From JAVBKX01 sp031553835 (GTDB lineage: Bacteria; Bacteroidota; Bacteroidia; Bacteroidales; Azobacteroidaceae), in the NCBI GenBank assembly GCA_031553835.1, contig JAVBKX010000018.1, forward strand, positions 15,965 through 79,964: a DNA stretch of 64,000 bases, written 5' to 3'. Each line of letters starts with the position of its first letter. Positions within the stretch are counted from its first letter, which is position 1. The notes beneath the pieces were generated by a model. It was not told the DNA's origin and did no database searches. It saw only the letters and a list, made by a program, of their open reading frames with translations. Position numbers and translations under genes: made by a program. Below are positions 28,538-36,105 of this stretch, piece by piece.

Positions 28538-31494
28538 TGGATCGATTAAAATTTATACGGTTCTTCGTATTCGTAATTGCTTTATTTTCAGTGGTACCGG
28601 TAGTTGCTCAAGTTAGTGTTGCGACATCCGGAAAAGCTATAAAATCTGCATTCCCTTTAGTTAGTTCCAAAGGCAATGCAGGTGTATATTATGATGAGGG
28701 TGATTTTGAAGTGGTAAAAAAAACAGTAACCCTTTTTGTCGGAGACGTGGAACGTGTAACCGGTAAATCCCTGAAGGTTTCTGCTTCGGATACCGATTTA
28801 TCCAAAAATCTTGTGATTATCGGATCGATTGGACAAAATAAACTGATCGATCAACTTGTGAAAAATAAAAAGATTGATCCGGCCGCCATACAAGGACAAT
28901 GGGAACGATTTATTATCCAGACAGTTGAAAAACCTTTGCCGGGAGTAGATAAAGCGTTAGTCATTGCCGGAAGCGATCGTCGCGGAACGGCATACGGTGT
29001 ATTTTCCGTATCTGAAGCGATTGGAGTTTCGCCCTGGTATTTTTGGGCGGATGTTCCTGTTAAAAAACAGGAAAGCCTTGCTATATCTCCGGTTAAATAC
29101 GTTTCTCAAACTCCATCGGTTAAATATCGTGGAATTTTCCTGAATGATGAAGGCTGGGGACTAACACCCTGGGCTGCCAAAACGGATGATCCGCAACTCA
29201 ACGATATTGGTCCCAAAACGTATGCTAAGATCTGCGAATTATTGTTGCGTTTGAAAGTGAATATGTTGGCGCCGGCCATGCATCCCGGATCCGGCAGTTT
29301 TAATAAATATCCGGAGAATAAGGTTATTGCAGATAGTTATGGTATCATCATGGGATCGTCGCATTGCGAACCATTATTGTTTAACAACGTCACCGAATGG
29401 GATTCCAAAACCATGGGGGATTGGAATTATAAAACCAATAAAGCCGGCATTAACAGACAATTAGAAAAACGGGTGTCGGAAAACGCTCCTTATGAAAACG
29501 TTTACACCATTGCCATGCGTGGCATTCATGATGCCGGAATCGTAGGAGTACCTAAAGAGGAGCAATTGTTGATGCTCGAAGATGTGATTCAGGATCAACG
29601 GAGTATTCTCTCCCGGTACATCAACCAGCCCATTAATGAAATCCCGCAAATATTTGTTCCTTACAAAGAAGTGCTGGACATTTATGAAAAAGGATTGAAC
29701 GTGCCGGAAGATATTACCATTGTGTGGCCTGATGATAATTTCGGATATTTGAAACGACTGAGTAACAGCCGGGAACAAAAACGTTCGGGTGGGGCGGGAG
29801 TGTATTACCATCTTTCCTATTTGGGTGAACCGCACGATTATCTTTGGCTGAATACCACGCCGCCGGCTCTAATGTTTGAAGAATTAAGCAAAGCATATAG
29901 CCTCGGAGCTACTCGTTATTGGCTCTTGAATGTTGGCGATATTAAGCCGGGCGAATTAGGCATCCAGTTGTTTGCCGATATGGCCTGGAATCTTGATCCA
30001 TTTAATTTTGGAAATATCAACCTGCATCAGGTCGATTTTTTAACATCGATTTTTGGAGAAAAATATAGAAATGATATTCAGGATATTTTAAGTGAATATT
30101 ATCATTTGGCTTTTGAACGCAAGCCGGAAGCAATGGGATGGGGGATTGAATGGAACAACGAACATGAGAAAGAAATTGTGACCGATACCGATTTTTCATT
30201 TGCCAATTATAATGAAGCTGAAAATCGGATGACAGCTTATGACAGAATTGCAGATAAGGCAACAAAAATATTGGAATCGTTGCCACAAAATTATCAGCCG
30301 GCTTTCTACGAATTACTTTATTATCCGGTAAAAGGCGCCGCACTGATGAATAAGAAATTTTTGACAGCACAACAAAATCGCTGGTATGCGCGTCAGGGAA
30401 GAGCTGCCACTAATCTGACAGCCGAAAAAACCAAACTGTATCATGACAGCATTCGGCAAATAACAGATATTTATAATGGCTTGTTGAATGGAAAGTGGAA
30501 TCACATGATGTCGATTCCTCCGGGTTGGACGGCAACTTATCAGAATATGCCGCCTGTTGAAACCCTTCAAATCCCAGCCGGAGCTAATCCTCAACTATTT
30601 CTTTCCGATGAAGATTGTACATACGGTGTAAGCAATATACATGCCTTGCCGTGCTTTAATCCGTTTACAAAAAAAGAATATTTCGTAGAAATATATAATG
30701 CCGGTTCCCGGTCATTTGATTGGAAAGCGGTTGCAAATCAACCTTGGATTATATTAAGTAAATCGAAGGGAAAAATTTCGGAGCAAGACAGGTTTACTGT
30801 TGCTGTAGATTGGAAAAACGCTCCTGTCGGAGAAAAAATAACCGGAATCGTTGAGTTGGAAATGGGCAATAAAAAAGAAAATGTATATGTATCCTTATTC
30901 AATCCTTCGAGTCCTCTGATGACAGACTTACAAGGATTGTATGTTGAAGATAATGGTTGTATTTCGATCAATGCCGGCATGTTTCATCGTAAAACCGAAA
31001 ATCAGGATATTCACATTGAAGTGATTGATGGACTTGGATACGAAAACCAATGCGTTCAATTGGGAAAAGCCGGCGCTCCTGCACAAGCGATCTGGTTTAA
31101 AAATATACCCCGGGTAGAATATGATTTTTATACATTCAATGCCGGTTCGGCAACTGTTTATACCTATGCCTTACCCCTTTTCGCCATCGATACAAATCAC
31201 AATACCCGTTATGGAGTCACGTTGGATGAAAAAGGCACTGTACAATGGCCGGTTACCGCTTCGCCGGAATATTCGAGTCCCTGGAAACTGAATGTGATCC
31301 GCAATGCAGCGATCAGTGTTATACCGGTTTATATCGATAAGCCGGGTAAACACACCTTAAAAATTATGTGTGCCGATCCGGGGATGGTAATTCAAAAAAT
31401 CGTTATCGACTTGGGCGGTATGAAACGGTCATATTTAGGTCCTCCTGTGAATATAACATCATTCACACACGAAAATAACCGCCAAGTGCGGTGA
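28537..31494 (+). CDS. GH115 alpha-glucuronidase
   Basis: A 985-residue secreted enzyme with GH115 domain order: signal peptide, small N-terminal alpha/beta domain (about 25-190), the (beta/alpha)8 catalytic domain (about 195-500, with YRGIFLNDEGWGLTPWAAKT, KVNMLAPAMHPGSGSFNKYPENK and DDNFGYLKRL), a helical segment, and a C-terminal beta-sandwich (about 800-985). The family removes (4-O-methyl-)glucuronic acid from xylan, and some members act on arabinogalactan. Length is normal. It is translationally coupled to the MG2/plug protein. Its stop lies inside a 32-bp repeat that recurs 357 bp downstream. Confidence 0.92.
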   Translation: MDRLKFIRFFVFVIALFSVVPVVAQVSVATSGKAIKSAFPLVSSKGNAGVYYDEGDFEVVKKTVTLFVGDVERVTGKSLKVSASDTDLSKNLVIIGSIGQNKLIDQLVKNKKIDPAAIQGQWERFIIQTVEKPLPGVDKALVIAGSDRRGTAYGVFSVSEAIGVSPWYFWADVPVKKQESLAISPVKYVSQTPSVKYRGIFLNDEGWGLTPWAAKTDDPQLNDIGPKTYAKICELLLRLKVNMLAPAMHPGSGSFNKYPENKVIADSYGIIMGSSHCEPLLFNNVTEWDSKTMGDWNYKTNKAGINRQLEKRVSENAPYENVYTIAMRGIHDAGIVGVPKEEQLLMLEDVIQDQRSILSRYINQPINEIPQIFVPYKEVLDIYEKGLNVPEDITIVWPDDNFGYLKRLSNSREQKRSGGAGVYYHLSYLGEPHDYLWLNTTPPALMFEELSKAYSLGATRYWLLNVGDIKPGELGIQLFADMAWNLDPFNFGNINLHQVDFLTSIFGEKYRNDIQDILSEYYHLAFERKPEAMGWGIEWNNEHEKEIVTDTDFSFANYNEAENRMTAYDRIADKATKILESLPQNYQPAFYELLYYPVKGAALMNKKFLTAQQNRWYARQGRAATNLTAEKTKLYHDSIRQITDIYNGLLNGKWNHMMSIPPGWTATYQNMPPVETLQIPAGANPQLFLSDEDCTYGVSNIHALPCFNPFTKKEYFVEIYNAGSRSFDWKAVANQPWIILSKSKGKISEQDRFTVAVDWKNAPVGEKITGIVELEMGNKKENVYVSLFNPSSPLMTDLQGLYVEDNGCISINAGMFHRKTENQDIHIEVIDGLGYENQCVQLGKAGAPAQAIWFKNIPRVEYDFYTFNAGSATVYTYALPLFAIDTNHNTRYGVTLDEKGTVQWPVTASPEYSSPWKLNVIRNAAISVIPVYIDKPGKHTLKIMCADPGMVIQKIVIDLGGMKRSYLGPPVNITSFTHENNRQVR

Positions 31495-31499
31495 TAAAT
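31468..31499 (+). repeat. 32-bp direct repeat, copy 1 (spans the GH115 stop)
   Basis: A perfect 32-bp copy of the sequence at 31825-31856, starting CACGAAAATAACCGCC and ending GCGGTGATAAAT. It contains the small hairpin CCGC-CAAGT-GCGG and supplies the last codons and stop of the GH115 gene. A weaker match extends about 12 bp upstream (ATCATT). Confidence 0.93.
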
Positions 31500-31543
31500 T
31501 TATATATAATTCAAACTTAATTTTAATTAGCTATATAATCATT

Positions 31544-31762
31544 ATGGACAAAGGTATATTTGTGCTATTCATTATCATAACTTTAGCATGTTATATAGCA
31601 GCTATTGTTGATATTGTGAAAAGAATACAAAAAACAGGAATAAGTGCCATTCATCCTGCTTTTCTTTGGATTATGGTTTTAATACCGGTGTTGGGCCCTA
31701 TTATCTATTTTTCCACCATCAATCATTACAATAAAAACAAAATGAAAAAATGGAGACTGTAA
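31544..31762 (+). CDS. Small PLDc_N-like membrane protein
   Basis: A 72-residue protein with two hydrophobic helices (about 5-24 and 42-60) and a second segment FLWIMVLIPVLGPIIYFST, which matches the PLDc_N (phospholipase D-nuclease N-terminal) type of small membrane protein. It has a basic C-terminus. It lies between the two copies of a 32-bp direct repeat and has no obvious link to glycan use. Function is unknown; members elsewhere are short integral proteins of unassigned role. Confidence 0.7.
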   Translation: MDKGIFVLFIIITLACYIAAIVDIVKRIQKTGISAIHPAFLWIMVLIPVLGPIIYFSTINHYNKNKMKKWRL

Positions 31763-31785
31763 ATTGACCTGTTTGCTTTGATTTT

Positions 31786-31812
31786 TTTTGTGACTTTGTG
31801 TCTTCGTGTTTA
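31786..31812. repeat. Dispersed GACTTTGTGTCTTCGTG element
   Basis: A short element, GTGACTTTGTGTCTTCGTGTTT, between the PLDc_N gene and the second 32-bp repeat. The same words recur at 34341-34396 as an inverted pair, and in decayed form near 25826. Similar extragenic elements are common in Bacteroidota genomes. Confidence 0.6.
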
Positions 31813-31824
31813 AAATCATTTATG

Positions 31825-31856
31825 CACGAAAATAACCGCCAAGTGCGGTGATAAAT
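31825..31856 (+). repeat. 32-bp direct repeat, copy 2
   Basis: Identical over 32 bp to 31468-31499, which includes the end of the GH115 gene. It is non-coding here and lies 37 bp before operator copy 4. Confidence 0.93.
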
Positions 31857-31892
31857 GTTAAATATTGTATAATAATCGCGATTTTGCCATTA

Positions 31893-31938
31893 TTAATGAA
31901 CTATTAATGATTTGTTAATGGCGCGATATGTATTTTTA
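31893..31938 (+). promoter_or_regulatory. Triple-heptamer operator and promoter, copy 4 (GH127 lipoprotein)
   Basis: TTAATG cores start at 31893, 31904 and 31915, exact 11-bp period (ATTAATG, ATTAATG, GTTAATG). Ten bases further is TATTTTTA (31931-31938), one mismatch from TAnnTTTG. The lipoprotein GH127 gene begins 56 bp downstream. Confidence 0.8.
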
Positions 31939-31994
31939 CAGAAGAAATTTACATAATAAACATTAAATTAAAAATAAATTTGAAAAAAAAATCC

Positions 31995-34331
31995 ATGAAG
32001 ACAAATTATTTATTGAGTTGTGTGGCCATCGCTTTGGCCCTGTTTTCTTGCCAACCAAAAGCGAAAGAAGTAGTAAAAGATGTAGTACAACCACAAGCGA
32101 CATCATTTCCTTTATCTGATACCCGGATGCTGGAAGGTAGTCCTTTTAAGCATGCCATGGATAAAAATGCCCAGTGGTTATTGGAACTGGAACCGGATCG
32201 TTTTTTGCACCGCTTCCACAAACATGCCGGACTGCAACCGAAAGCAGATATTTATGGCGGATGGGAAAGCGACAAAGTATCGGGGCATACTTTAGGCCAT
32301 TACATGTCGGCTTGTGCCATGATGTATGCGGCATCTGGTAATGTGCTGTTCAAAGAACGGGTGGATTATATTGTCAGCGAATTAGCTAAATGCCAGGATG
32401 CCAGGAAAACAGGCTATGTCGGGGGCATTCCTGAAGAAGACCGGATTTGGGATGAAGTGTCTAAAGGAGACATTCGTTCTGCCGGTTTTGATCTGAATGG
32501 CGGATGGGTACCCTGGTACACCCAGCACAAAATTTGGGCGGGATTAATCGATTCCTATTTGTTTGCCGATAATGAACAAGCTAAAACCGTGGCTGTCAAA
32601 TTGTCTGATTGGGCGGTAAAAATGTTTGGCGGACTCACGGAAGAACAGTTCCAGAAAATGCTTGCCTGCGAATTCGGAGGCATGAATGAGTCTTTCGCTG
32701 AAATGTATGCCATCACAGGAAATAATGCATACCTCGATATGGCAGAAAAATTTTACCACAAAGCCATTCTGGATCCGTTAAAAGAACAACGGGATGATTT
32801 GGCCGGAAAACATTCCAATACCCAAGTGCCCAAAATTATCGGCGCCGCCCGTTTGTACGAATTGACCGGGAACAAAGATTATCATACCATTGCGACGTAT
32901 TATTGGGATCGGATCGTAAATCATCATACTTATGTGAATGGAGGTAACAGTAATCACGAACATTTGGGAGAGCCCGATCATCTCAACGACCGGTTAAGCG
33001 GTTCAACTTCTGAAACTTGCAATACCTATAACCTGTTGAAATTAACCCGCCACGTATTTTCCTGGAATCCCGAGGCCGCTTACATGGATTATTACGAACG
33101 GGCTTTGTACAACCATATTTTGGCTTCCCAAAATCCGGATGACGGGATGGTGTTTTATTTTGCACCCTTGCAGTCGGGTACGGAAAAAGCTTTTAGCAGC
33201 CGTTTCGAGTCGTTTTGGTGTTGCGTTGCTTCCGGCATTGAAAATCATGTGAAATATGCGGAAAGCGTATTTTTTAAAGCTCAGGATGGTGGATTATATG
33301 TAAATCTTTTTATTCCGATGATTTTGCAATGGAAAGAAAGAGGCCTGGAAGTGAAAATGACCACTAATTTTCCGAAATCAGATAAAGTAACCCTTTCTTT
33401 TTCCGGTAAAAAACAAAATTTTCCACTGTATTTACGGTATCCCAAATGGGCGACCCAGGGGATGACTGCTACTGTAAATGACGAAGAGAAAGCAATCGAA
33501 GGAACACCGGGATCGTATGTGGTGATTGACGGAGAATGGGGTACCGGAACAGAATTGGAATTGACAATTCCGATGAAAATTTATACCGAATCCATGCCCG
33601 ATAATCCGAACCGGCTTGGTGTATTTTACGGGCCGCTCTTGCTGTCTGCCGGTTTAGGAAAGGAAAGATTGGAAGTATATGACATCCCGGTTTTTGTATC
33701 GGATAATACATCCATTGCCAAATCGATCGAAGAAGTTCAAGGTGCAGTTCCGTTGACCTTCCAAACAGGGAATCTGACTGTTCCGGCAAATGTTCAATTG
33801 ATACCTTTTTATAAGATGTATGGCCAAAAACATGCCGTCTATTTTGATGTGTTCTCTCCTGCCGAATGGTCTCTGAAGAATGCAGAATACCTGCAAATAA
33901 TGAAAAAACGAGAAGAATTGGAAGCTCGCACAGTCGATGTGTTGAGAATTGGAGAAATGCAACCTGAGCGCGATCATGAACTGAAATCCGAAAATTCGAG
34001 TGCCGGAGAAGCCGGAGGATGTAAATTCAGGCATGCAAGGAATGGCTGGTTTTCTTTTGTTGTAAAAAGCGACCCTGCCAAGCCCATACAAATGTTATGC
34101 TCTTACTGGGGTGAGGACAAAGGCGACCGCAACTTTGATATTTACATTGACGATGTGTTGTTCAAACAGGTTTCTTTGCAAGGTAAACACGGCCCTGGTG
34201 TGTATGATGAAATATACGATGTTCCGGTTTCCTTTACAAAAGGAAAAGAACAGGTCACTGTGAAATTTCAGTCAAAACCGGATAATTATGCCGGAGGATT
34301 ATTTGGATTCAGGATGTTGAAAAAATATTAA
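31995..34331 (+). CDS. GH127 beta-L-arabinofuranosidase-like lipoprotein
   Basis: About 778 residues. A TTG at 31980 extends the frame by five codons, but the ATG at 31995 gives a clean lipoprotein signal (lipobox ALFSC, Cys19). The GH127 catalytic domain spans about 35-520, with Glu322 (NHEHLG), Glu340-Thr-Cys342 and FWCC at Cys409/Cys410, so the zinc-thiolate site is intact. The C-terminal about 120 residues hold one copy of the beta-sandwich module (NFDIYIDD, KGKEQVTVKF) that the first GH127 carries twice. Unlike that paralogue it has no T9SS-like tail and is anchored by lipid. It is the first gene behind operator copy 4. Confidence 0.92.
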   Translation: MKTNYLLSCVAIALALFSCQPKAKEVVKDVVQPQATSFPLSDTRMLEGSPFKHAMDKNAQWLLELEPDRFLHRFHKHAGLQPKADIYGGWESDKVSGHTLGHYMSACAMMYAASGNVLFKERVDYIVSELAKCQDARKTGYVGGIPEEDRIWDEVSKGDIRSAGFDLNGGWVPWYTQHKIWAGLIDSYLFADNEQAKTVAVKLSDWAVKMFGGLTEEQFQKMLACEFGGMNESFAEMYAITGNNAYLDMAEKFYHKAILDPLKEQRDDLAGKHSNTQVPKIIGAARLYELTGNKDYHTIATYYWDRIVNHHTYVNGGNSNHEHLGEPDHLNDRLSGSTSETCNTYNLLKLTRHVFSWNPEAAYMDYYERALYNHILASQNPDDGMVFYFAPLQSGTEKAFSSRFESFWCCVASGIENHVKYAESVFFKAQDGGLYVNLFIPMILQWKERGLEVKMTTNFPKSDKVTLSFSGKKQNFPLYLRYPKWATQGMTATVNDEEKAIEGTPGSYVVIDGEWGTGTELELTIPMKIYTESMPDNPNRLGVFYGPLLLSAGLGKERLEVYDIPVFVSDNTSIAKSIEEVQGAVPLTFQTGNLTVPANVQLIPFYKMYGQKHAVYFDVFSPAEWSLKNAEYLQIMKKREELEARTVDVLRIGEMQPERDHELKSENSSAGEAGGCKFRHARNGWFSFVVKSDPAKPIQMLCSYWGEDKGDRNFDIYIDDVLFKQVSLQGKHGPGVYDEIYDVPVSFTKGKEQVTVKFQSKPDNYAGGLFGFRMLKKY

Positions 34332-34340
34332 TTTAAACAT

Positions 34341-34396
34341 AAAGCACGAAGACGCAAAAGGGATTATATAATCCGTATTTTGTGTCTTCGTGTTTT
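34341..34396 (+). terminator. Long hairpin built from the dispersed element, 14 bp before the GH43 gene
   Basis: An about 19-bp stem AAAGCACGAAGACGCAAAA pairs with TTTTGTGTCTTCGTGTTTT with two G:T-type mismatches. Inside it is the perfect palindrome GGATTATATAATCC. T residues follow. It can end the GH127 transcript but leaves no space for a separate promoter before the start at 34411. Confidence 0.75.
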
Positions 34397-34410
34397 TTTA
34401 ATCTTTATGT

Positions 34411-36036
34411 ATGAGTCAATTTAAATATTTATTATTTGGAGTGGTTTTATTGATTGTCGGAGGCATTAGCCAACATCTTTCCGCTCAGGCGATGACTTGT
34501 GAAGAACAAAATTCCACGTTTGTTAATCCCGTATTGTGGGCCGATGTACCTGATATGGACGTGATTCGTGTGGGGAGTGATTATTATATGGTCAGTACCA
34601 CGATGTACCTGATGCCCGGTGCACCCATTATGAAATCAAAAGATTTGGTAAATTGGGAAATTATTAGCTATCTGTTTGACCGGCTCGACGATGACGATGC
34701 CTATAACCTGAGTGAAACAACCAATTCGTATGCCCGAGGACAATGGGCGGCTTGTATCCGTTATCATCAAGGCAAATTTTATGTCCTTTTTGGTGGAAAT
34801 GGCAAAAAAACATATATCTGTTCGGCGACCGATCCTGCCGGAAAATGGGAAAAAGTCATCATTGATGAATATATACATGATGCCAGCTTCTTGTTTGATG
34901 ACAATGGTAAAGTCTATATCGTATCCGGTAATTCTCACATAAAACTTCGGGAATTGACTCCTGATATGAAAGGAATTAAAAAATCGGGAATAAATAAAGA
35001 AATTATTTCCGGCGTACCACCCGGTCTCCTTGAAGGAAGCCACCTGTACAAATGGAATGGCAACTACTATCTGACTATGATCTGGTGGCCGCATAATGGT
35101 CGTCGTACTCAGGTTTGCTTCCGTTCCAAAAAGATTGACGGCCCTTATGAAATGAAAATTATTCTTGATGACAACATGGGTTTTCACAATCATGGAGTTG
35201 CTCAGGGCGCCATTTTTGATACACCTGAAGGCAACTGGTATGCAATGATGTTTCAGGATCATGGAGCCGTGGGACGTATTCCTTTTCTGATGCCTGTACG
35301 CTGGGTGGATGGCTGGCCGATGTTGGGCGATGAAAACGGGAAGGTGCCGTTTACAATGAAAAAACCGGTGCAAGGTTATCCGTCTGTCCCGTTGGTTATT
35401 AGCGATGAATTTGATAATTCATTTTCAAAAGATAAAAATAAATCCGCATTAGCCTGTAACTGGCAATGGAATCATCATCCGGATGATGCATTATGGTCAC
35501 TTACACAACGTCCCGGTTACCTGCGCCTGACGAATGGAGTACCTGTCTCACACATTTTTAAAGCACGTAATACATTGTCGCAACGTACAGAAGGCCCTTA
35601 CTGTTCGGTAACCACCTCCCTGGATGTGTCACACATGAAAGTGGGTGATTGTGCAGGACTTTCGGCATTCAATTTTTTCTATGGTTTGGTTGCGGTTCAA
35701 AAAGAGCAGGACCAATCGTACATAGTGATGATCGATAGAGACAAAGAAATAGAGCGTGTTCCACTTTGCCGTAATAACGTGTATTTCAAGGTTAATTATG
35801 ATTTTATGACTGATAAAGCGCGGTTTTGGTATAGCTTGGATGGTTTGAAATGGATGCCGATTGGAAAAGAATTAGTGATGGTATATACTACAGATCATTT
35901 TATAGGTTATCGCAGCGCATTATTTAATTATTCGACCAAAGAATCCGGAGGATATGTTGATTTTGATTATTTCCGGTATGAAAGGGAAGTGCCGGGAGGC
36001 ACGACAGTAAAATCATATCAGGATTTTCTGAAATAA
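34411..36036 (+). CDS. GH43 beta-xylosidase/alpha-L-arabinofuranosidase
   Basis: A 541-residue secreted protein. Signal peptide to about residue 26 (HLSAQA). The five-bladed GH43 propeller spans about 30-330 with the expected acids: Asp45 (WADVPD, base), Asp157 (IHDASF, pKa modulator) and Glu208 (LLEGSH, acid). A C-terminal beta-sandwich (about 335-530; NWQWNHHPDDALWSLTQRPGYLRL) is the usual companion of xylosidase/arabinofuranosidase GH43 enzymes of this length. Exo-release of xylose or arabinose from oligomers is likely. It sits between hairpins, with the GH51 gene 69 bp downstream on the same strand. Confidence 0.92.
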   Translation: MSQFKYLLFGVVLLIVGGISQHLSAQAMTCEEQNSTFVNPVLWADVPDMDVIRVGSDYYMVSTTMYLMPGAPIMKSKDLVNWEIISYLFDRLDDDDAYNLSETTNSYARGQWAACIRYHQGKFYVLFGGNGKKTYICSATDPAGKWEKVIIDEYIHDASFLFDDNGKVYIVSGNSHIKLRELTPDMKGIKKSGINKEIISGVPPGLLEGSHLYKWNGNYYLTMIWWPHNGRRTQVCFRSKKIDGPYEMKIILDDNMGFHNHGVAQGAIFDTPEGNWYAMMFQDHGAVGRIPFLMPVRWVDGWPMLGDENGKVPFTMKKPVQGYPSVPLVISDEFDNSFSKDKNKSALACNWQWNHHPDDALWSLTQRPGYLRLTNGVPVSHIFKARNTLSQRTEGPYCSVTTSLDVSHMKVGDCAGLSAFNFFYGLVAVQKEQDQSYIVMIDRDKEIERVPLCRNNVYFKVNYDFMTDKARFWYSLDGLKWMPIGKELVMVYTTDHFIGYRSALFNYSTKESGGYVDFDYFRYEREVPGGTTVKSYQDFLK

Positions 36037-36051
36037 TTTTAAATAGGAAAA

Positions 36052-36088
36052 CCTCTTCCCCTCGCCCCGCAGGAGGAGAGGGGGAGAG
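36052..36088 (+). repeat. GC-rich hairpin repeat between GH43 and GH51 genes
   Basis: CTCTTCCCCTC (36053-36063) pairs with GAGGGGGAGAG (36078-36088) with one wobble. The sequence is far more GC-rich and purine/pyrimidine-biased than its surroundings and looks like an extragenic repeat. It ends 17 bp before the GH51 start. Confidence 0.65.
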
Positions 36089-36105
36089 ATGTAACTGAAT
36101 CAACA

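Noticed and set aside
34636..35373. 245-codon open frame on the minus strand
   Set aside because: It lies wholly opposite the well-supported GH43 gene, has no recognisable domain or signal, and fits a shadow frame.
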